Assembly (NCBI RefSeq): GCF_018362995.1
Contig: NZ_CP074372.1
Coordinates: forward strand, 4,898,001 to 4,962,000
Direction: 5' to 3'
Source of the DNA: Chryseobacterium indologenes
Lineage (GTDB): Bacteria; Bacteroidota; Bacteroidia; Flavobacteriales; Weeksellaceae
Length of the DNA: 64,000 nt
In this document: positions 50,200 through 58,320 of the stretch, piece by piece
How positions within the stretch are numbered: position 1 is the first letter of the stretch
Layout of the letters: each line of letters opens with the position of its first letter
The notes under the pieces: model-generated
The model's input: the letters and a program-made list of their open reading frames with translations, nothing else
Told to the model about the DNA's origin: nothing
The model's database searches: none
Made by a program: the position numbers and the translations under genes

Positions 50200-51378
50200 T
50201 TATAAATTCTTCAGATACGTTTCCATATCCTTATCTCCACGGCCACTCAGACAAATGACAACAACATCATTTTCATTAAATTTCTTCTTGTCCAGAACAG
50301 CCAGCGCGTGAGAGCTTTCCAATGCCGGAATGATTCCTTCCAGTTTGGTCAGCTCGAAAGCACATTTCAAAGCTTCATCATCATTAATACTAAAGAATTC
50401 AGCACGTTTTTCTTTAAATAAATGCGCATGAAAAGGCCCGATCCCCGGATAATCCAATCCTGCAGAGATAGAATGGGGTTCAATGACCTGGCCGTCTTCT
50501 GTTTGCATCACAAGGCTTTTACTTCCGTGAAGTACTCCAAGAGTTCCTAGGAAAGTAGTTGCCGCAGATTTTCCTGAATCTACCCCCAATCCTCCTGCTT
50601 CTGCAGCAATGATTTTTACTTCTTTTTCCTCTACAAAATGATAAAAAGTCCCTGCCGCATTACTTCCACCCCCTACACAGGCAATCACATAATCAGGATT
50701 TTCTCTTCCGATTTTCTCTTGAAGCTGCTCTTTGATTTCTTTTGAAATAATGCTTTGAAATCTTGCCACAAGATCCGGAAATGGATGAGGACCTACCACG
50801 CTTCCAATCACATAATGAGTTGTCTGAGGATTGTTGATCCAGTCTCTTAACGCTTCATTCACTGCATCTTTAAGTGTTTTTGATCCTGAAGTGGCTGGCA
50901 CAACTTCAGCACCCAGCATTTTCATTCTTGCAACATTCGGGGCTTGTCTCTGGATATCAATTTCTCCCATGTAAACAATACATTCCAAACCAAGCAAAGC
51001 GCACGCTGTAGCGGTGGCAACACCATGCTGTCCGGCTCCGGTTTCAGCAATAATTCTGGTTTTTCCAAGACGTTTTGCTAACAGAACCTGTCCCAGAGCG
51101 TTATTGATCTTATGAGCTCCGGTATGGTTGAGGTCTTCCCGTTTTAAATAAATCTGAGTCTGGTATTTCTGACTTAGGTTTTTAGCAAAATATAAAGGAG
51201 TAGCACGGCCTACATAATTTTTCAGCAAATCCTGATACTCAGCCTGAAAATCTTCAGATTCTATAATTTCAAGATAGTTTTTTTGCAATTCTTCTACATT
51301 AGGATAGAGCATTTCGGGGATAAAAGCACCTCCAAACTCTCCATAATATCCGTTTTCATCGGGGTTTTTATAATTCAT
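50200..51378 (-). CDS. trpB: Tryptophan synthase beta chain
   Basis: A 392-residue PLP enzyme joining indole and serine. PLP lysine in [14 protein letters not shown]; phosphate loop in [15 protein letters not shown]; the N-terminal [17 protein letters not shown] and [11 protein letters not shown] are also present. It begins 4 nt after the GNAT gene stop, so it is co-transcribed with the two inserted genes. Confidence 0.96.
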   Translation of the reverse strand: MNYKNPDENGYYGEFGGAFIPEMLYPNVEELQKNYLEIIESEDFQAEYQDLLKNYVGRATPLYFAKNLSQKYQTQIYLKREDLNHTGAHKINNALGQVLLAKRLGKTRIIAETGAGQHGVATATACALLGLECIVYMGEIDIQRQAPNVARMKMLGAEVVPATSGSKTLKDAVNEALRDWINNPQTTHYVIGSVVGPHPFPDLVARFQSIISKEIKEQLQEKIGRENPDYVIACVGGGSNAAGTFYHFVEEKEVKIIAAEAGGLGVDSGKSAATTFLGTLGVLHGSKSLVMQTEDGQVIEPHSISAGLDYPGIGPFHAHLFKEKRAEFFSINDDEALKCAFELTKLEGIIPALESSHALAVLDKKKFNENDVVVICLSGRGDKDMETYLKNL

Positions 51379-51382
51379 TTTT

Positions 51383-51928
51383 TTATTCTTTAGTAATTAA
51401 ATAAGCATTATTCTGTGCGCTTAGCTGATTAAGCAGTTCTTTGGTTTCCTTTGATGCATTAAAAATCAAAATATCATCGTCTTCAGAGTTAATCCATTCC
51501 GATCCGATACTTTCTTTGATCATTTTAGCTTTGTCATGAAGAATTTCAATTGAACACTTTTCATAAAAAAGGCGGAGATCCGAATGGCAGAAACCAATAG
51601 TATCCAAATTTCTCTGAATAACATTTTCTTTGAAATGACGAACTAAAGCAGCTCCATACCCTTTCTTTTTATGAGCAGAAACAAGTCCTACAGCTTCCGC
51701 AAAAGAATAATCAGTGCCGGCTATTTTTAACGTAAAATCAAAATTGACACGCATCAATGCCAGAATATTTTCATCGGTATCCAGTATAAAATGAAATTCA
51801 GAATCTTTGAAAAAAGTCCGGAAATAAGCAGACTTCATGCTGTTCCAGGCAGAAATATCCCAAAGCTGTAAGATATGTTCTATCTCATTTTCCGTTAAAT
51901 CTTTCGTCTCCTTTACTTGATATTTCAT
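51383..51928 (-). CDS. GNAT-family N-acetyltransferase inserted in the trp operon
   Basis: A 181-residue protein with a GNAT pattern: [32 protein letters not shown] (partial) followed by the acetyl-CoA loop [21 protein letters not shown]. It overlaps the upstream hypothetical gene by 4 nt and ends 4 nt before trpB. Its substrate is unknown; nothing links it to tryptophan chemistry. The N-terminal helix region ([18 protein letters not shown]) is usual for this group. Confidence 0.8.
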   Translation of the reverse strand: MKYQVKETKDLTENEIEHILQLWDISAWNSMKSAYFRTFFKDSEFHFILDTDENILALMRVNFDFTLKIAGTDYSFAEAVGLVSAHKKKGYGAALVRHFKENVIQRNLDTIGFCHSDLRLFYEKCSIEILHDKAKMIKESIGSEWINSEDDDILIFNASKETKELLNQLSAQNNAYLITKE

Positions 51929-52437
51929 GAGTTTAAGCTATTAATAAATGTAAGATGATAATCGTATTGTTGTTTGGTAATCAGTTTTTTATAATGTAAT
52001 AATTCTATTTTATGCATTAAATCAATTAATGTTGCTTTATCTATTTTGGATTGATACATGGTAATTGCAATTTCCAGATTGTCAATCATATAATAAGAAT
52101 CAGAGTCTTCATACAGCAGAAATATTTTAGCATAAATCAATCCTAAGTCATATTTTATAACTGATCTTACGTGGCTATCCAGAAACTTATCCGAAATAAT
52201 AACAAGATAATAGCTGTTCCACAAACTGATTCTTTCAAAAAAGTACTGGATATCGGTTTCCTGAAAATCTTTGATGATTTCAATGAATTCAGACAATAAT
52301 CCACCAACTTCCCAATGCTCTATATTGCTGTCATTCTCAGCTACAAAATGATACAGAGCCTGGATTTTTTCATTCCCAAATTTAGGAGGAAACAGGGTTT
52401 TATAAAATGTCTTTTTTAGCAAATGTATGTTCATCAT
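51925..52437 (-). CDS. Hypothetical protein inserted in the trp operon
   Basis: A 170-residue, mainly helical protein with no signal or membrane segment: LYHFVAENDSNIEHWEVGGLLSEF, YFFERISLWNSYYLVIIS and HKIELLHYKKLITKQQYDYHL (parts). I do not recognise the family. It lies 26 nt after trpF and overlaps the GNAT gene by 4 nt. Start could be either of two consecutive ATGs (52437 or 52434). Confidence 0.65.
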   Translation of the reverse strand: MMNIHLLKKTFYKTLFPPKFGNEKIQALYHFVAENDSNIEHWEVGGLLSEFIEIIKDFQETDIQYFFERISLWNSYYLVIISDKFLDSHVRSVIKYDLGLIYAKIFLLYEDSDSYYMIDNLEIAITMYQSKIDKATLIDLMHKIELLHYKKLITKQQYDYHLTFINSLNS

Positions 52438-52463
52438 TGTGTCTTTTTAGGGGTTATATCTTT

Positions 52464-53156
52464 TTATTGATATAGGTTTTTAAACTTTTTTATCCGGTCA
52501 ATATTTTTATTTCCAGGCTCTATTTCAAATTTTGAATTGATATCTAAAGCAAAAGGCTGCTGTTGTAAATCTTCAATATCTCCAATATTTTCTTCTGAAA
52601 TACCACCACTTAAAAAGTAGGGCAGTGGAATCTTAAGATCGTTCAGCAAAGTCCAGTCAAACTGTTTTCCCGTGCCACCGAATGCTTTCCCGTCTGTATC
52701 AAACAAATAATAGGTGATAGGTGACAGGTTGCAGGTTTCAGATTGCTGACTGAAAGTTTGCAGTATTTTATTTTTGGTTGCTGAATCATTGTTTCCTATC
52801 CTTATCACTTTAATGATCTTGACTTCGGGATCCAGTTTTTGTCTTAATCCAGCAATGAAACGATAACTTTCGTCGCCATGAAGCTGTACAAAATTCAATC
52901 CTGCTTTTTGAACAATCTGTAGAATGACCTCTGCTTTTTCGTTTACAAAAACACCAGTTTTTCCCTGATGATTAATGGCAGAGATTTCTTCCAGGTTCAG
53001 ATGATTCAAAACATATCTCGGTGATTTTTCATAAAAGATAAAGCCAAGAAAATCTACGTTCATTGCCATCAGCTCTTGAATCTGGCTTAATTGCGTTAAG
53101 CCACATACTTTGAGTTTGGGAGTGCTGATAGGTTGCAGGTTCATTTCAGGTATCAT
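52464..53156 (-). CDS. trpF: Phosphoribosylanthranilate isomerase with repeat-derived segments
   Basis: A 230-residue TIM barrel, a little longer than usual for TrpF (roughly 200-210). KVCGLTQ (catalytic Cys), VQLHGDE, and FDTDGKAFGGTGKQFDW (catalytic Asp) and FLSGGISEENI are intact. Two segments are encoded by degenerate AGGTNNN heptamers: the N-terminal tail before KLKVCG (53130-53154) and an insertion SETCNLSPITYY before LFDTDG (52712-52746). Both keep the frame and fall outside the catalytic loops, so activity is probably kept. 8 nt after trpC. Confidence 0.92.
   Translation of the reverse strand: MIPEMNLQPISTPKLKVCGLTQLSQIQELMAMNVDFLGFIFYEKSPRYVLNHLNLEEISAINHQGKTGVFVNEKAEVILQIVQKAGLNFVQLHGDESYRFIAGLRQKLDPEVKIIKVIRIGNNDSATKNKILQTFSQQSETCNLSPITYYLFDTDGKAFGGTGKQFDWTLLNDLKIPLPYFLSGGISEENIGDIEDLQQQPFALDINSKFEIEPGNKNIDRIKKFKNLYQ
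52712..52746 (+). repeat. Degenerate heptamer array (AGGTNNN x4 plus AGATTGC) inside trpF
   Basis: Consecutive units AGGTGAT, AGGTGAC, AGGTTGC, AGGTTTC, AGATTGC run in perfect 7-bp register within the trpF coding sequence. Confidence 0.8.
53130..53154 (+). repeat. Short heptamer group AGGTTGC-AGGTTCA...AGGTATC at the trpF 5' end
   Basis: Two contiguous units and a third after a 4-nt gap encode the first residues of TrpF (MIPEMNLQPI). Same consensus as the internal array. Confidence 0.65.
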
Positions 53157-53164
53157 TTTGTCTA

Positions 53165-53938
53165 TTAAATTTGTACTGAAAAGTCTTCAAATGCTTTAGC
53201 CGGATTTGTATTTTTCATAAAATATTCTCCCATCAGGAAGCCGTCAAATCCTTTTTCTTTTAAAAACTGAAAATCTTCAAGGTTATAAATACCGCTTTCC
53301 GCTACAGATAAAACTTCTTTTGGAAGCAGGTTTTTCAGCTGAACAGAATGTTGCAGATCCACTTTGAAGTCTTTAAGATTTCTGTTGTTGATTCCTACAA
53401 GATCAATTTTTGAATTACAATGTTTCAGTTCATCTTCCGTATGAATTTCCAGTAAAACTTCCATTTTCAGTTTATGGGCAAGATCTGTAAATTCTTCTAC
53501 CTGAGCGGATGAAAGACAGGAAGCGATCAGTAAAATGACATCAGCACCAATACTTTTAGCTTCATAAAACTGGTATTCATCAATCATGAAATCTTTTCTC
53601 AGAATCGGAATGTTAATATCATTTCTTACACTTACAATATCATTTAAGTTTCCTCCGAAAAAATCATGATCAGTCAGAATAGAAATTCCACTGGCTCCAA
53701 AATTTTCGTATGCTGAAACCACTTCTAAAGGTTCTACATTATTGTTTATGATTCCTTTTGAAGGAGATTGTCTTTTAAATTCAGCGATAATTCCGCTTTT
53801 ATTTTTGATGGATTCTTTCAGAGAATGGGTTTTCCTTCCAAAAAAGGCTGTGCTCTTTAACCGGTCAAGAGATATGCGTGATTTTGCCCCGGCAACTTCC
53901 TCTTTTTTTCGTTCAATAATTTTATCAAGTATGGTCAT
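53165..53938 (-). CDS. trpC: Indole-3-glycerol-phosphate synthase
   Basis: A 257-residue TIM barrel closing the indole ring. AEFKRQSPSKG (catalytic Lys and phosphate loop), GISILTDHDFFGG, PILRKDFM, LLIAS, EVLLEIHTEDEL, GINNRNL and VAESGI are all present, in the usual order. It lies 8 nt before trpF and 183 nt after trpD (from which it is separated by an inverted-repeat element). No fusion to trpF. Confidence 0.96.
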   Translation of the reverse strand: MTILDKIIERKKEEVAGAKSRISLDRLKSTAFFGRKTHSLKESIKNKSGIIAEFKRQSPSKGIINNNVEPLEVVSAYENFGASGISILTDHDFFGGNLNDIVSVRNDINIPILRKDFMIDEYQFYEAKSIGADVILLIASCLSSAQVEEFTDLAHKLKMEVLLEIHTEDELKHCNSKIDLVGINNRNLKDFKVDLQHSVQLKNLLPKEVLSVAESGIYNLEDFQFLKEKGFDGFLMGEYFMKNTNPAKAFEDFSVQI

Positions 53939-53973
53939 TTGATACAGAATTTAATAAGATGATAAAAATGATA

Positions 53974-54105
53974 AACCATTAAGGGATATTAAGATGATAA
54001 GATAAATTAAGTTCCATCAAAGATGGAGAATGAAGGATGTCGCTAAATAAATAGCTTTAGCCATGATCTTAACTATTCTTCACCACTTAAAAATTCTTAA
54101 CGGTT
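53974..54105. repeat. Inverted-repeat element between trpD and trpC
   Basis: AACCATTAAG (53974-53983) and CTTAACGGTT (54096-54105) are inverses with one mismatch and bound a segment with many TTAAGAT/ATCTTAA-like words and a GGAT/ATCC-type centre. Its boundaries suggest a small MITE- or REP-type element inside the trp operon. Confidence 0.5.
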
Positions 54106-54121
54106 AAAAAAAATAATAAGA

Positions 54122-55108
54122 CTAATTAATTAAAAGATTAAAACTTTTCAACGCTTTTCCACTTTGCAGACTTTCCTGAGCTAAAAGAAGACAATCATTA
54201 TATGTTCCAAATTGGTGAGTATTGTACAGCGCTACTGAAGCATTGGCCAGAATCACAGAATTTTGTTGTTCCGTACCGTTTCCTTCCAGGATATTCATAA
54301 ATATTTTTGCCGTTTCCTGAACAGAGCTGCCAGCTTTAATATCTTCCAGCGTTACCGGATTGAAACCTAAATCTTCAGCAGAATAAATTTCTTCTCCGTT
54401 TTTTGTTATGATTTTGCTGTCGTCGGTAAGACTTATTTCATCATATCCGTCAAGGCCATGTACCAGAATAAACTCACGTTCCTCTTTTTGAAGGAGGTAC
54501 TGATAAATTCTTGCAATTTCCAGATTGTATACCCCAATCATTGAATATTTGGGTTTTGCAGGATTAACTAATGGTCCCAAAAGGTTAAAAAATGTTCTTA
54601 ATCCCAAAGATTTTCTCAATAATCCAACAGATTGAAGCGCGGGATGAAAATAAGGAGCATGTAAAAAGCAGATATTGGCTCTTTCAAGGTCTTCATTCAA
54701 TTGTTCCGAACTGTTTTTGAACTGATAGCCCAATTCTTCCAGTACATTGGATGAGCCTGTGATAGTGGAAGCTCCGTAATTTCCATGCTTGGTTACCTTC
54801 TGCCCGGCTCCGGCCACCACAAAGCTGGCTAATGTTGAGATATTGATAGTGTCTTTTCCGTCGCCTCCCGTTCCCACAATGTCAATGGCGTCACTGGCAT
54901 CTATATCTGCAGGAACAGCCATCTGCAGCAGAGCCTCTCTGAAGCCTTCCACTTCCTTCAGAGTAATATTTCTCATCAGGAAAACACTGATAAATGCAGT
55001 AACTTCTGCGGAATTGAACTTATTCTGTGCAATTTCAATCATGGTAGCCTTAGCTTCTGATTTTGAAAGTGTATTATGGTTGAACAGGTATTGCAGTATT
55101 TCTTTCAT
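54122..55108 (-). CDS. trpD: Anthranilate phosphoribosyltransferase
   Basis: A 328-residue enzyme transferring phosphoribose to anthranilate. GTGGDGKDTINIST (PRPP site), KHGNYGASTITGSSNVLE and the Met-rich FNLLGPLVNPAKP are present. The frame opens earlier at a GTG (55153) overlapping the trpG stop, but the ATG at 55108 (MKEILQYLFNHN) is the normal start. Separate from trpG, unlike the fused enterobacterial form. Confidence 0.95.
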   Translation of the reverse strand: MKEILQYLFNHNTLSKSEAKATMIEIAQNKFNSAEVTAFISVFLMRNITLKEVEGFREALLQMAVPADIDASDAIDIVGTGGDGKDTINISTLASFVVAGAGQKVTKHGNYGASTITGSSNVLEELGYQFKNSSEQLNEDLERANICFLHAPYFHPALQSVGLLRKSLGLRTFFNLLGPLVNPAKPKYSMIGVYNLEIARIYQYLLQKEEREFILVHGLDGYDEISLTDDSKIITKNGEEIYSAEDLGFNPVTLEDIKAGSSVQETAKIFMNILEGNGTEQQNSVILANASVALYNTHQFGTYNDCLLLAQESLQSGKALKSFNLLIN

Positions 55109-55149
55109 TTGTGGCGTTTTTATTGTTGTTGATGGGATTTCAAGTGTTT

Positions 55150-55749
55150 TCACGATAAAAGAAAGTTTTTAATGATTACTTCTCCTTCGGGTGTTAAAAT
55201 ACTCTCAGGATGGAACTGTACTCCGTGTACATCATAGGTTTTGTGCTGTAAAGCCATGATCATTCCGTCTTTATCTACAGCTGTGATTTCCAGTTCCTCC
55301 GGGAAACCTTCAGGATTTACTGCCCAGCTGTGGTATCTGCCTACTTCTAATCCGGAATGCAAATCTTTGAATAATTTAGTATTTTCTTTTACCAATTCAG
55401 TCGTGGTTGCTACTCCGTGGAAAATTTCAGCCAGGTTAATAAGATTTCCTCCGAAAGCTTCAGCAATAGCCTGCTGTCCGAGACATACTCCCAGGATACT
55501 TTTTTTAGGGGCATATTCTTTAATAAGGTCTAATAAAATGCCTGCTTCCTCAGGAATTCCAGGACCTGGAGAGAGAATGATCTTGTCATACTTTCCAATT
55601 TCTTCCAGAGTAATTTCATCATTTCTTACCACATCCACTCTTTGATTCAGAATTCTTTCAATAATCTGGACCAGGTTATAAGTGAAGCTGTCGTAGTTAT
55701 CAAATACGAGAACTTTAAGGGGCTGCTGCGTGTTTATATTGTTGTTCAT
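55150..55749 (-). CDS. trpG: Anthranilate synthase glutamine amidotransferase component
   Basis: A 199-residue class I glutaminase supplying ammonia to TrpE. Oxyanion loop ILSPGPGIPEEAG, nucleophile Cys in GVCLGQQAIAEAFGG, and the His-Glu pair in VQFHPESILTPEG. It follows trpE after a 70-nt spacer containing a five-unit heptamer repeat. Could also serve PabB, as single TrpG proteins sometimes do. Confidence 0.96.
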   Translation of the reverse strand: MNNNINTQQPLKVLVFDNYDSFTYNLVQIIERILNQRVDVVRNDEITLEEIGKYDKIILSPGPGIPEEAGILLDLIKEYAPKKSILGVCLGQQAIAEAFGGNLINLAEIFHGVATTTELVKENTKLFKDLHSGLEVGRYHSWAVNPEGFPEELEITAVDKDGMIMALQHKTYDVHGVQFHPESILTPEGEVIIKNFLLS

Positions 55750-55772
55750 TTCTTTTTTGTTAGGTTGTTTTG

Positions 55773-55807
55773 CTAGTTGCTAGTTGCTAGTTGCTAGTTG
55801 CTAGTTG
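55773..55807 (+). repeat. Perfect heptamer tandem repeat CTAGTTG x5 between trpE and trpG
   Basis: Five exact copies of CTAGTTG end with GTAG. The array lies 24 nt upstream of the trpG start on the coding strand's 5' side. Exact units suggest recent expansion and possible length variation. Confidence 0.9.
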
Positions 55808-55819
55808 GTAGGGCTTATT

Positions 55820-57244
55820 TTATTTTTCAACTATTTTTTCTGCTTTTTCCACTGCTTTTTTCAGTGCATTCAGCTTGTTATTGACTTCCTGCAGTTCATT
55901 TTCCGGAACCGATTTTGCCACAATACCGGCACCAGCCTGATAAAAGAGTGTATTGTTTTTACTTAAGAAAGTTCTGATCATGATGGCCTGGTTGCAGGTT
56001 CCGTTCAATCCGATCATTCCTATACAGCCACCATAATACCCGCGGGAGTCTTTTTCGTATTGATTAATAAGTTGAAGCGCTTTATGTTTCGGAGCTCCAC
56101 TCAGTGTGCCCTGAGGGAAGGTTGCAGATACCATTTCAAGAGGGTTGATATCTGTGGAAACATCGGCTGTTACTTCACTTACCATATGAATAACGTGAGA
56201 GAATAGCTGAATTTCTTTAAGCTTGGTCACCGTTACATTTTTTCCGAGTTTTCCAAGATCATTTCTTGCCAGGTCCACCAGCATGGTATGTTCTGCATTT
56301 TCTTTAGGATCAGCTTTTAATTCTTCAATAGCCTGAAGATCAGTCTCAAAGTTTCCTGTTCTTTTAGATGTTCCGGCAATCGGGTGGATGATTGCTTTAT
56401 TGTCTTTTATAATTAATTGGCTTTCAGGACTAGATCCGAATAATTTATAATTTCCGTAATCAAAATAGAAAAGATACGGAGAAGGGTTGATATTTCTTAA
56501 AGCACGGTATACATTGAATTCATCTCCCTTGAATTTCTGTTCAAACCTTCTGCTCAGAACAAGTTGGAAGACATCGCCACGCATACAGTGTTTCTGGGCT
56601 GTTTTTACCAACTCTCTATACTCTTCATCAGTAATATTAGACGTTTCCTCATCTGTTTTTTCGAAAGGATACACCGGAGTATTCTGATTTTTAATAAGGT
56701 TTTCCAACAGATGAAACTCGGATTTTACGCCGTCAATAGAATTTTCAATGATATACATTTCATCGTTGAAATGATTGATCGCAATTACATATTGATATAA
56801 TCTGTATCTCAGAACAGGAATTTCAACTTCCTTACTTTGTGCTTTAAGATTGATCTTTTCGAAAAACTGTACCGCTTCAAAGCTTGTATATCCAAAAAGG
56901 CTCTGGGCGGTTTGTTCTATAGGATCGTTGGTTTCTTCACATTTAAAAATTTTCCTGAATTCTTCAAATATATCTGTGATATTGCGTTCCATCATGAATT
57001 GCTTTACAGGAGCAGAAGCAGGAAGCTTGATTTCATATTCGTTGAGGTTTTTTACTTCAATTCCTGCAATGGCATTTACAGCGATGAAGGAAAAGTTGTT
57101 ATCAATACTTTTTGAATCCGAGCTTTCCAGAAGAATGGTATCGCGGAATTTATCTCTGATTTTAAGATAAATATTCATGGGCGTGTGAAGATCTCCCAGT
57201 ATTTTTTTCGAAACAGTTTTTATTTTAATTGTATCAGTATGCAT
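55820..57244 (-). CDS. trpE: Anthranilate synthase component I
   Basis: A 474-residue chorismate-utilising enzyme. The feedback site motif LLESSDS is present near residue 43, so tryptophan inhibition is expected. The catalytic C-terminal half shows FGSSPESQLI, HPIAGTSKRTGN, LARNDLGKLG, GAPKHKALQLI and YYGGCIG. The frame is open to 57298, but that would run through the attenuator hairpin (57277-57303); the ATG at 57244 (MHTDTIKIKT) is the real start. First structural gene of the operon. Confidence 0.95.
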   Translation of the reverse strand: MHTDTIKIKTVSKKILGDLHTPMNIYLKIRDKFRDTILLESSDSKSIDNNFSFIAVNAIAGIEVKNLNEYEIKLPASAPVKQFMMERNITDIFEEFRKIFKCEETNDPIEQTAQSLFGYTSFEAVQFFEKINLKAQSKEVEIPVLRYRLYQYVIAINHFNDEMYIIENSIDGVKSEFHLLENLIKNQNTPVYPFEKTDEETSNITDEEYRELVKTAQKHCMRGDVFQLVLSRRFEQKFKGDEFNVYRALRNINPSPYLFYFDYGNYKLFGSSPESQLIIKDNKAIIHPIAGTSKRTGNFETDLQAIEELKADPKENAEHTMLVDLARNDLGKLGKNVTVTKLKEIQLFSHVIHMVSEVTADVSTDINPLEMVSATFPQGTLSGAPKHKALQLINQYEKDSRGYYGGCIGMIGLNGTCNQAIMIRTFLSKNNTLFYQAGAGIVAKSVPENELQEVNNKLNALKKAVEKAEKIVEK

Positions 57245-57276
57245 TTTGTTTTTTTGTAAGATTAAAGAATAAAAAA

Positions 57277-57303
57277 AGGCTTCAACGGTATCCGTCAAAG
57301 CCT
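57277..57303 (-). terminator. trp attenuator hairpin
   Basis: AGGCTT/AAGCCT outer stem with an inner ACGG/CCGT stem; read on the minus strand it ends in seven T residues. It lies 33 nt after the leader-peptide stop and 33 nt before trpE, in the position of an intrinsic attenuator. Confidence 0.82.
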
Positions 57304-57336
57304 ATATATTGTTTTTTGATTATTTCTGCTGTATGA

Positions 57337-57405
57337 TTAGCAACATGACAATACCTTCAGACCCGACGAAGAGTTTGAAAGCCACCACCAAATATTGTTG
57401 CTCAT
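57337..57405 (-). CDS. trpL: trp operon leader peptide (three consecutive Trp codons)
   Basis: A 22-codon frame MSNNIWWWLSNSSSGLKVLS-CC with TGG-TGG-TGG at codons 6-8. A longer start, MFKMSNN at 57414, is possible but coincides with the expected transcription start. Three Trp codons in a short frame just before a terminator hairpin and trpE is the classical signature of ribosome-mediated attenuation: when charged tRNA-Trp is scarce, ribosomes stall there and the hairpin is prevented from forming. Confidence 0.88.
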   Translation of the reverse strand: MSNNIWWWLSNSSSGLKVLSCC

Positions 57406-57418
57406 TTTAAACATGGGA

Positions 57419-57426
57419 CAAATGTA
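57419..57426 (-). promoter_or_regulatory. -7 box of the trp operon promoter
   Basis: On the minus strand this reads TACATTTG, an exact TAnnTTTG. A TTTG at 57442-57445 is a possible but close -33. Transcription would begin near 57414-57411, just before the leader peptide. Confidence 0.6.
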
Positions 57427-57489
57427 GAAAATTTTTTAATACAAAAACTAAAAAATAGTAAAAATTAAAAAACTTAATATAAGAATCTC

Positions 57490-58131
57490 CTATTTAAGCT
57501 GTTTAAGCTCAAGTTGTAATTCTTTGATTTTCTCTTTGTAAGCTTTATCATCATAGTATTTTACATACTCTTCCAATGCCGCAATGTATTCTTCAAGGAA
57601 TTCTTTATTGGTTCTGTCTGCTTCATATTTGATTTTTGCAGAGTTGACGGGGGCTTGCTTTTCATATTGTCGTAAAATCTTGCCTTCTCTGGACTGATCA
57701 TAAAGAATAACTATGTTCTTTTCATATCCGGGAATGTATTTTACAGGAATATCCTTATCATCAGGTATTCTGATTGAATTGCTGATAGGATAGATTACAG
57801 CAGAAGTGGTGGAGAAAAAGGTTGTGGTGTATTTTCCGTCCTGTTTCCTTACAATGGCTTCATAATCATGGATAAACATTTCGTTTAGGGTGGAGTTGGT
57901 TTCTACATCAGATGTGATGATTGCTATGCTTTCCACTCCGTATTTATTTAAAAACCATGCATTTAAAAACTGTCCTCCAATCCCGTTTAATATTGCCAGA
58001 GGAATGATCGGGATCAAAAACCATGCTTTTTTGGTCAGGTAAGAAAGTCCACCAAAGAATACCAGCAACAGAATCACAGTATAAAAACCATGATGACTGG
58101 TAAAAAACAGAATTTTTGAAATTAAAACCAT
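57490..58131 (-). CDS. Hypothetical membrane protein
   Basis: A 213-residue protein with two or three N-terminal hydrophobic segments (HGFYTVILLLVFFGGLSYL, AWFLIPIIPLAILNGIGG) followed by an extracytoplasmic or cytoplasmic domain of about 110 residues and a charged coiled-coil end (YKEKIKELQLELKQLK). I do not recognise the family. It is upstream of the trp promoter on the same strand but separated by an AT-rich spacer; functional link to trp is not suggested. Confidence 0.7.
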   Translation of the reverse strand: MVLISKILFFTSHHGFYTVILLLVFFGGLSYLTKKAWFLIPIIPLAILNGIGGQFLNAWFLNKYGVESIAIITSDVETNSTLNEMFIHDYEAIVRKQDGKYTTTFFSTTSAVIYPISNSIRIPDDKDIPVKYIPGYEKNIVILYDQSREGKILRQYEKQAPVNSAKIKYEADRTNKEFLEEYIAALEEYVKYYDDKAYKEKIKELQLELKQLK

Positions 58132-58160
58132 GGATTAAATATAACGATAATAATCTTTGA

Positions 58161-58315
58161 TTAAACGCTGGGATGGCAAAAATGTTATTAAATTACTGTT
58201 AAAACGGTCGCAAAGGCGTTTCACTTAGCAAAGTCCGCTGTGATTAGCTAAACAAGAGCCCTTGCGAACAAAAAAGTAGAGTTTTACATAATTATTTTGT
58301 GATCCCAGCGTTTAA
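58161..58315. repeat. MITE-like element with 14-bp perfect terminal inverted repeats
   Basis: TTAAACGCTGGGAT (58161-58174) is exactly inverted at 58302-58315. Inside are further inverted words (GTCGCAAAG ... CTTGCGAAC). No coding capacity. It lies between two minus-strand genes. Confidence 0.7.
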
Positions 58316-58320
58316 AACAA

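Noticed and set aside
52464..53156. trpF as a pseudogene because of repeat-derived segments
   Set aside because: The frame is continuous and all catalytic motifs are intact and correctly ordered.
53974..54105. CRISPR-like array suggested by recurring TTAAGAT words in the trpD-trpC spacer
   Set aside because: No regular repeat-spacer periodicity; the words fit an inverted-repeat element.
57245..57298. N-terminal extension of trpE up to 57298
   Set aside because: It would translate the attenuator hairpin; the ATG at 57244 gives the normal TrpE start.
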